DNA of 27,809 nucleotides, taken from positions 1 through 27,809 of the forward strand of contig CAZJYC010000031.1 of assembly GCA_964550165.1 (NCBI GenBank), in the 5' to 3' direction. The DNA comes from CAZJYC01 sp964550165. Lineage in GTDB: Bacteria > Acidobacteriota > Aminicenantia > Aminicenantales > Aminicenantaceae. This document shows positions 23,552-27,809 of this stretch, one piece after another (the stretch's first letter is position 1; every line of letters begins with the position of its first letter). The notes beneath the pieces were generated by a model. It was not told the origin of the DNA. It made no database searches and saw only the letters and a list, made by a program, of their open reading frames with translations. The position numbers and the translations under genes are program-made.

Positions 23552-24743
23552 AAAATTTTCCTTTGGTCCGGGCTTCCTGGTAACGGCTGCTTTTATAGGC
23601 CCAGGAACCGTGACGTCCTGCTCCATGGCCGGCGCCCAGTTTGGCTATTCTCTGATTTACGCTCTGGTCTTCGCCACCATAACCACCATCATCCTCCAGA
23701 TAATGACCGGAAGGCTCAGCTTAGGCGCAAACCGCGACCTTGCCCAGGCACTCAGGGAATTTCCTCAAAGCCGGCTGACAAGGGGTATATTTATCATCCT
23801 CACCCTGTGCTCCATCACTTTTGGCTGCGCGGCCTATGAGGCGGGAAACATCATCGGCGGTTCGCTCGGCCTGGAGATCGCCAGCTCGATTCCTCAAAAA
23901 TACTGGGTGGCGCTGATTACGCTGACAGCCATCTTCATCCTGAACAGAAGACGTTACAGACTTGTTGAGAAGTTTTTAATATTTTTTGTCTTTCTGATGA
24001 GCGTTTCTTTCCTGGCAACTTTTATCATCGTCAAGCCCGATCTTCTTGCTGTTTTAAAGGGAATGACGCCATCTTTCCCTAAGAATTCTCTGTATCTTAT
24101 CCTAGCTCTTGTTGGAACAACAGTCGTTCCTTATAACCTCTTCCTCCACTCGGCAGCGGTCAGGGAAAAATGGCACTCGACCGAAAATCTCAAAGAGTTT
24201 AAAAAAGATGCGGTTGTTGCCATTTCCTTGGGCGGATTTATCTCAGCCGCAATTGTCATTACCTCAGCCGTGGCTTTTTCCGAGAAAGGAATTGTTCTTG
24301 AAAAAGGGATACAGTTGGCAAACCAGCTTGAACCGTTGTTCGGCTCTTTCACCAAAATCCTTTTTGGCATAGGCTTCTTTGCTGCGGGCATGAGCTCGGC
24401 TCTGACAGCGCCCTATGCAGCCGCCTTCGCCTCCTCCGGGGTGCTCGGCTGGAAAGGAGGGCACGACTCGCAGGCATTCAGAGGAGTCTGGCTGGGTATT
24501 ATTATGGTTGGGTTTCTCGTCTCTTCTCTGAAGCTCAATCCCCTGGCCGTCATCATCTTTGCCCAGGCGGCAAACGGGCTCGTTCTTCCCGTGGCTTCGA
24601 TATTCCTGCTTGTGGTGCTCAATAACCGGGAAAAGATGGGAAAGCTGGCTAACAATCTCAAACAAAACATTTGGGGTGTGCTGATCATTCTCATCGTTAC
24701 CTGTCTTGGACTCTGGAACATCATCAAGCTCTTTCTGAAATAA
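23535..24743 (+). CDS. Nramp-fold transporter with non-canonical metal site
   Basis: This 402-residue membrane protein has about 11 helices and an overall Nramp (SLC11) match: AGAQFGYSLIYALV in helix 1 and VVPYNLFLHSAAVREKW in helix 6. The defining metal-binding motifs are altered: helix 1 reads GPGT (22-25) instead of DPGN, and helix 6 reads VPYN (198-201) instead of MPHN. The Asp, Asn, Met and His that coordinate Mn/Fe are therefore missing. The start at 23535 has GGAGG eight bases upstream inside hyuB. Overlap with hyuB implies cotranslation. Bacillus subtilis ycsG, an Nramp relative beside 5-oxoprolinase genes, offers a parallel, so an organic substrate of HyuAB is a reasonable alternative to a metal. 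Confidence 0.85.
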   Translation: MAKKLRKFSFGPGFLVTAAFIGPGTVTSCSMAGAQFGYSLIYALVFATITTIILQIMTGRLSLGANRDLAQALREFPQSRLTRGIFIILTLCSITFGCAAYEAGNIIGGSLGLEIASSIPQKYWVALITLTAIFILNRRRYRLVEKFLIFFVFLMSVSFLATFIIVKPDLLAVLKGMTPSFPKNSLYLILALVGTTVVPYNLFLHSAAVREKWHSTENLKEFKKDAVVAISLGGFISAAIVITSAVAFSEKGIVLEKGIQLANQLEPLFGSFTKILFGIGFFAAGMSSALTAPYAAAFASSGVLGWKGGHDSQAFRGVWLGIIMVGFLVSSLKLNPLAVIIFAQAANGLVLPVASIFLLVVLNNREKMGKLANNLKQNIWGVLIILIVTCLGLWNIIKLFLK

Positions 24744-24782
24744 AAATTGAATTCCGGCAACATGATCTTTAAAATATCTTAA

Positions 24783-24862
24783 ATGAAAGGCTCAGGTAGA
24801 TTGGCTCGAAGGTACGCCGCTTTTGCCCCAGCGAGCCAAAAGCGGCTCGGTTCAAGGCTTCG
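24783..24862 (+). repeat. Dispersed hairpin repeat, module B, copy 2
   Basis: Positions 24789-24862 are the reverse complement of window positions 1-74 with two differences. The same mutually exclusive stems are present (GCCGCTTTTG with CAAAAGCGGC, or CGAGCC with GGCTCG). The right end, GGCTTCGCTC (24856-24865) with CCCTTC (24872-24877), can pair with GAAGGG (24964-24969) and GAGCGAGGCC (24970-24979) of module C, enclosing the roughly 90 bases between them. It lies 40 bases after the Nramp-like stop, in the 283-base gap before the dehydratase gene. Confidence 0.85.
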
Positions 24863-24949
24863 CTCTCCTCTCCCTTCGGTCGAGGAACCATGCCCGCTCA
24901 GCCTTTCACACGACCTTCTCACCACTCTGCCTTCGCCAGGTGAGGTAAC

Positions 24950-25008
24950 GGCGTTAAAAACCTGAAGGGGAGCGAGGCCATTCTGGGGAGGCTTTCGAGC
25001 AAGCTACC
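24950..25008 (+). repeat. Dispersed 59-bp repeat, module C, copy 2
   Basis: Matches 4666-4724, with an identical 25-base core and diverged flanks. Here it ends 18 bases before the start of the PLP dehydratase gene, so it lies inside that gene's likely leader. Pairing with the end of module B (24856-24877) is possible. Bases 24863-24949 between the modules are pyrimidine-rich and show no gene. Confidence 0.75.
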
Positions 25009-25026
25009 AAAAATTGAAGAGAGCCA

Positions 25027-26001
25027 ATGGAATTTGAAGACCTGAGCCCATTAAAAAAGGAGATCCTGAAAGCTGAAAGGCGCATAAGGAAGCACATCCG
25101 GGAGACTCCGCTCGAATACTCGCCTTTCCTCAGCCAAATCGGAAATTGCAGAATCTATCTCAAGCTCGAAAACATGCAGCTCACCGGCTCCTTCAAGCTG
25201 CGGGGGATAATGAACAAACTCCTTTCCCTGACCGACGGGGAAAGAAAAACAAAAGTCCTGACGGCTTCGACCGGGAATCACGCCGCAGCCTTTGCCTATG
25301 CTCTCAAAAAGCTAAATATGAAGGGAACAATTTTTATGCCCGAAAATGCCTCGCCGGCAAAGATTGAGGCTCTCGCCCATTATCAGCCTGAAATAAAATT
25401 CCATGGGACAGACTGTGTCCAAGCCGAATCCTTTGCCAGAGAAATAGCCGAGAAAGACAATCTGCTCTACATATCGCCCTATAACGATTTCAAGATTATT
25501 GTCGGCCACGGGACGATCGGAATCGAGCTGGAGAGGCAATTGGAAAAAATTGACGCCGTCCTTGCTCCGGTTGGCGGAGGCGGTTTGATCTCCGGAATTG
25601 CGGGATATCTGAAGTCCAGAAATAAAAAAATTGAAATCGTCGGCTGCCAGCCTGAAAACTCTGCTGTCATGTATGAATCCATCAGAGCCGGAAAGATCGT
25701 TGAAATGGAATCCAAGCCGACACTCTCTGACGGCACAGCCGGCGGAATCGAACAAGGCTCCATCACCTTTGATATCTGCAGGAATCATGTGGACGACTTC
25801 ATTCTCGTCACCGAAAACGAAATCAAAAGCGCCATCAAGCTACTGCTGGACAAGCATTCCCTGCTGGCCGAAGGCTCAGGCGTTCTTTCGGTGGCATCCT
25901 ACCTGGAGGCCAGAGAGAAATTTAATCATAAGACCGTGATTTTAATCATCAGCGGGGCAAGGATAGATCTGGAGACGCTGAAAGAAATCCTTTGCCAGTA
26001 G
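25027..26001 (+). CDS. Threonine/serine dehydratase-like PLP enzyme (fold type II)
   Basis: This 324-residue cytosolic enzyme probably deaminates threonine or serine to a 2-oxo acid through an enamine. PLP lysine Lys57 lies in LTGSFKLRG. TASTGNHAAAFAYA is the substrate/carboxylate loop, APVGGGGLISG the phosphate-binding glycine loop, and LLAEGSGVLSV and LIISGARIDL the C-terminal cofactor contacts. There is no C-terminal ACT domain, so it resembles the catabolic TdcB form or a related racemase/dehydratase (EutB-like) rather than feedback-regulated IlvA. The ribosome site is weak (GAAGAGAG). The product enamine is the classic RidA substrate, and RidA is encoded in this window. A class I/II aminotransferase follows after 21 bases, probably in the same transcript. 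Confidence 0.88.
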   Translation: MEFEDLSPLKKEILKAERRIRKHIRETPLEYSPFLSQIGNCRIYLKLENMQLTGSFKLRGIMNKLLSLTDGERKTKVLTASTGNHAAAFAYALKKLNMKGTIFMPENASPAKIEALAHYQPEIKFHGTDCVQAESFAREIAEKDNLLYISPYNDFKIIVGHGTIGIELERQLEKIDAVLAPVGGGGLISGIAGYLKSRNKKIEIVGCQPENSAVMYESIRAGKIVEMESKPTLSDGTAGGIEQGSITFDICRNHVDDFILVTENEIKSAIKLLLDKHSLLAEGSGVLSVASYLEAREKFNHKTVILIISGARIDLETLKEILCQ

Positions 26002-26022
26002 AAATTTAGCAGAGAGGTTCAG

Positions 26023-27144
26023 ATGAAACTTGAAATTTTTGAACTGGAGAGAACTCAATCGCTCTGGGAACACAGGGTTAAATTCAACCTGACAGAGAGC
26101 GGTATTCACCCCTACACTCTTGAAGAGCTTCTTGACCGGGATGAGCTTGAAAAGCTTCTTTCTTTAAGACTCGGCTACGGCCAGACAAACGGCTCTCCCC
26201 AACTGAGAGAGGCAATCAGCCGGCTTTACCCGGGAATGAACCCGGATAATGTCCTGGTGACCAACGGCTCAGCCGAGGCGAATTTAATCACCATCTGGAG
26301 CAACCTGGAGCCAGGAGATGAGCTCATCCTGATGCTCCCCAACTACATGCAGATCTGGGGCATCGCCCGCTCTTTCGGCATCACTGTCAGGCCCTTTCTT
26401 CTCAAAGAGGAACTCAACTGGAGTCCTGACCTTGAAGAGATGAAGAAGCTTGTTTCTCCCCGGACAAAAATGATCTCTGTCTGCAACCCGAACAATCCGA
26501 CCGGCGCGGTCTTGAGCAAAGAGGCTATGGCGGAAATTGTCCGGCTTGCCGAAAAGGCGAACGCCTGGATCTATGCCGATGAGGTCTACAGGGGAGCAGA
26601 ACTGGATGGCGAGGAAACGCCCACCTTTCTGGGAATGTACGAGAAAGCGATTGTCTGCAGCGGGCTCAGCAAAGCCTATGCCCTTCCCGGTTTGAGAATC
26701 GGCTGGCTGGCCGGACCGAAGGAGATCATCGATAAAGCTTGGTCTTATCACGATTACACAACCATCTCTCCAGGAATTCTGGGCGATGCTGCAGCCACTC
26801 TGGTTTTACAGCCTGGAATGAGAAAGAAAGTCTTAAGCCGCAACCGGAAAATTCTTAAAGAAAATTTAGCCCTGCTCGAAGAATGGGTCGAAAAACACAC
26901 AGACCTTTTCATCATGATCTCTCCGAAAGCAGGCGGCGTGGCTTTTCCCCGCTACACCATGGATATTAACTCTACCAAGCTTATGACCCGACTGATCCAG
27001 GAAAAAAGCGTCTTCATCGCTGCCGGCGATTGTTTCGGCATGGATAAATACATCCGAATCGGCTACGGCACGGAAAAGGATTATTTGAGGACAGCCCTGA
27101 ATCTTATCGACGAAGCCCTGGAAAGTATCCTTAAGAATTTATAG
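26023..27144 (+). CDS. Class I/II PLP aminotransferase
   Basis: This 373-residue fold-type I enzyme has the aspartate-aminotransferase-like residues: NGSAEAN (81-87, phosphate loop), Asn158 in NPNNPTG, Asp186 and Tyr189 in YADEVYRG, PLP lysine Lys217 in SGLSKAYALPGLRIGW, Arg225, and the substrate-carboxylate Arg345 in YIRIGYG. The N-terminus (FELERTQSLWEHRVKFNLTESGIHPYTLEEL) is typical of a subgroup often annotated only as aminotransferase. It shares a probable transcript with the dehydratase 21 bases upstream, and GAGAGG precedes the ATG. It converges with the DegT-family gene across a 24-base gap that holds only a weak AGTCT/AGACT stem. The amino donor cannot be read from the sequence. Confidence 0.9.
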   Translation: MKLEIFELERTQSLWEHRVKFNLTESGIHPYTLEELLDRDELEKLLSLRLGYGQTNGSPQLREAISRLYPGMNPDNVLVTNGSAEANLITIWSNLEPGDELILMLPNYMQIWGIARSFGITVRPFLLKEELNWSPDLEEMKKLVSPRTKMISVCNPNNPTGAVLSKEAMAEIVRLAEKANAWIYADEVYRGAELDGEETPTFLGMYEKAIVCSGLSKAYALPGLRIGWLAGPKEIIDKAWSYHDYTTISPGILGDAAATLVLQPGMRKKVLSRNRKILKENLALLEEWVEKHTDLFIMISPKAGGVAFPRYTMDINSTKLMTRLIQEKSVFIAAGDCFGMDKYIRIGYGTEKDYLRTALNLIDEALESILKNL

Positions 27145-27168
27145 TCTATGTCTGTTACTGAGACTCTC

Positions 27169-27809
27169 TTAGCTTTTGTAAAACTGGACGATGGATGAGA
27201 GGATAAAATCTTGCTGAGCTTCTGCGAGTTCCGGGTAAATGGGCAAAGCCAGAACTTCGCGGGCGGTCTTTTCGGAGACAGGAAAATCTCCTTCCCTGTA
27301 GTCGAGAAAAGCGAAGCATTTCTGGAGATGGAGCGGCAGGGGATAGTAGACGGCTGTGCCAATGCCCTTTTCTTTCAAGAATTTCTGCAACTCATCCCTC
27401 TTTTTGGCTTTCAGGACATACTGATGGTAGATGTGATAATTTTTGACCCCGCTTTTTCTATACAGAGGCTCTGGCGTTTGGATAAGGCCTTGCTCCGCAA
27501 GCCCTGATTCTTCGAACAACCTGTCATAATACGAAGCTCTTTCCTGCCTTCTCTGCTGCCAGCCCTCAAGATGTCTCAGCTTAACTCTGAGAATGGCGGC
27601 CTGGATGGCATCAAGCCGGAAATTTCCGCCGAGGATATCGTAAAAGTACTTATCCCTCGAACCGTGCACTCTGAGCATTTTTACTTTTTGGGCCAGACTC
27701 TGGTCATTGGTCAAAACCATTCCTCCGTCGCCGAATGCGCCCAAATTCTTCGACGGAAAAAAGGATAAAGCTCCTAAATTTCCCATGGTGCCGGCTCTCT
27801 TTGCGCCGT
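27169..27809 (-). CDS. DegT/DnrJ/EryC1/StrS aminotransferase, N-terminal part missing
   Basis: The reading frame is open to the last base of the window, so the gene starts outside it; the ATG at 27786 is internal. Upstream codons read GAKRAGTMG, the usual lead into the PLP-lysine segment SFFPSKNLGAFGDGGM, with the lysine in PSKN. LDAIQAAILRVKLRHLEGW, YHIYHQYVLKA, KEKGIGTAVYYPLPLHLQ and a closing ALPIYPEL are family-typical. About 213 residues are visible of the usual 360-400. These enzymes make amino sugars on nucleotide-linked keto sugars for O-antigen, glycan or lipid decoration, so genes left of this one's start may be an envelope-sugar cluster. The exact sugar is unknown. Confidence 0.9.
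   Translation of the reverse strand, partial: GAKRAGTMGNLGALSFFPSKNLGAFGDGGMVLTNDQSLAQKVKMLRVHGSRDKYFYDILGGNFRLDAIQAAILRVKLRHLEGWQQRRQERASYYDRLFEESGLAEQGLIQTPEPLYRKSGVKNYHIYHQYVLKAKKRDELQKFLKEKGIGTAVYYPLPLHLQKCFAFLDYREGDFPVSEKTAREVLALPIYPELAEAQQDFILSSIVQFYKS

Noticed and set aside
24786..24862. tRNA-like words (GGCTCAGGTAGATTGG and GGTTCAAG) within ~75 bases
   Set aside because: No acceptor stem, and the supposed D-arm halves are not complementary; the real folding is the long GCCGCTTTTG hairpin.
24783..24965. 60-codon frame starting at the module B repeat
   Set aside because: It is made of repeat sequence with internal hairpins, has no ribosome site and no resemblance to a protein.
1..27809. 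CRISPR array, prophage, insertion sequence or rRNA genes
   Set aside because: No regularly spaced repeats, transposase, integrase or rRNA-like stretch was seen on either strand.

Overview
The window reads as a piece of chromosome from an uncultured-type, Gram-negative-like heterotrophic bacterium of moderate GC. The gene content is dominated by protein and amino-acid catabolism: a tricorn-like periplasmic S41 protease, PepD, RidA, a D-amino-acid-oxidase-family oxidoreductase, an ornithine-cyclodeaminase homologue, HyuAB, a threonine-dehydratase homologue and two PLP aminotransferases. Secreted or lipidated beta-propeller proteins and genes separated by hairpin-rich repeats complete the picture. 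From memory of family content this fits Candidatus Aminicenantes or a related Acidobacteriota-like lineage, but that is inference; no rRNA, tRNA or marker gene in the window settles it.

Layout. (1) 161-4406, minus strand: a compact operon plsY > family-2 glycosyltransferase > zinc/manganese ABC importer (binding protein, ATPase, permease), with overlapping or nearly touching genes. (2) 4757-7336, minus: an exported (alpha/alpha)6-barrel glycosidase of the glycogen-debranching type, with its own promoter. (3) 7537-8991, plus: PepD. (4) 8997-11674, minus: a COQ7-like di-iron protein, an unrecognised exported/membrane protein and an XRE-HTH plus ImmA/IrrE-type metallopeptidase, the last two each with a good promoter. 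(5) 11786-17258, minus: tricorn-like protease > FAD oxidoreductase > ornithine cyclodeaminase family. (6) 17650-24743, plus: RidA (two in-frame starts), beta-propeller lipoprotein, FmdB-type zinc ribbon, then a tight hyuA-hyuB-Nramp-like trio. (7) 25027-27144, plus: PLP dehydratase and class I/II aminotransferase. (8) From 27169, minus: a DegT-family aminotransferase cut by the window edge.

Possible joint working: extracellular or periplasmic protein is cut by the S41 protease and dipeptides by PepD. Amino acids are then oxidised, deaminated or transaminated; these reactions release enamine/imine intermediates that RidA hydrolyses. HyuAB (5-oxoprolinase/hydantoinase family) would open cyclic amides, possibly imported by the adjacent Nramp-fold protein, whose metal-binding motifs are altered.

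The most unusual non-coding content is a set of three dispersed repeat modules, each present twice. One is a ~180-bp near-palindrome (4465-4644 and 19756-19934) with perfect terminal inverted repeats and paired, compensatory substitutions between copies. The second is a ~75-bp hairpin module (1-78 and 24783-24862) that can fold two mutually exclusive ways. The third is a ~59-bp module (4666-4724 and 24950-25008) found attached to either of the other two. No CRISPR array, insertion sequence, tRNA or rRNA was seen.
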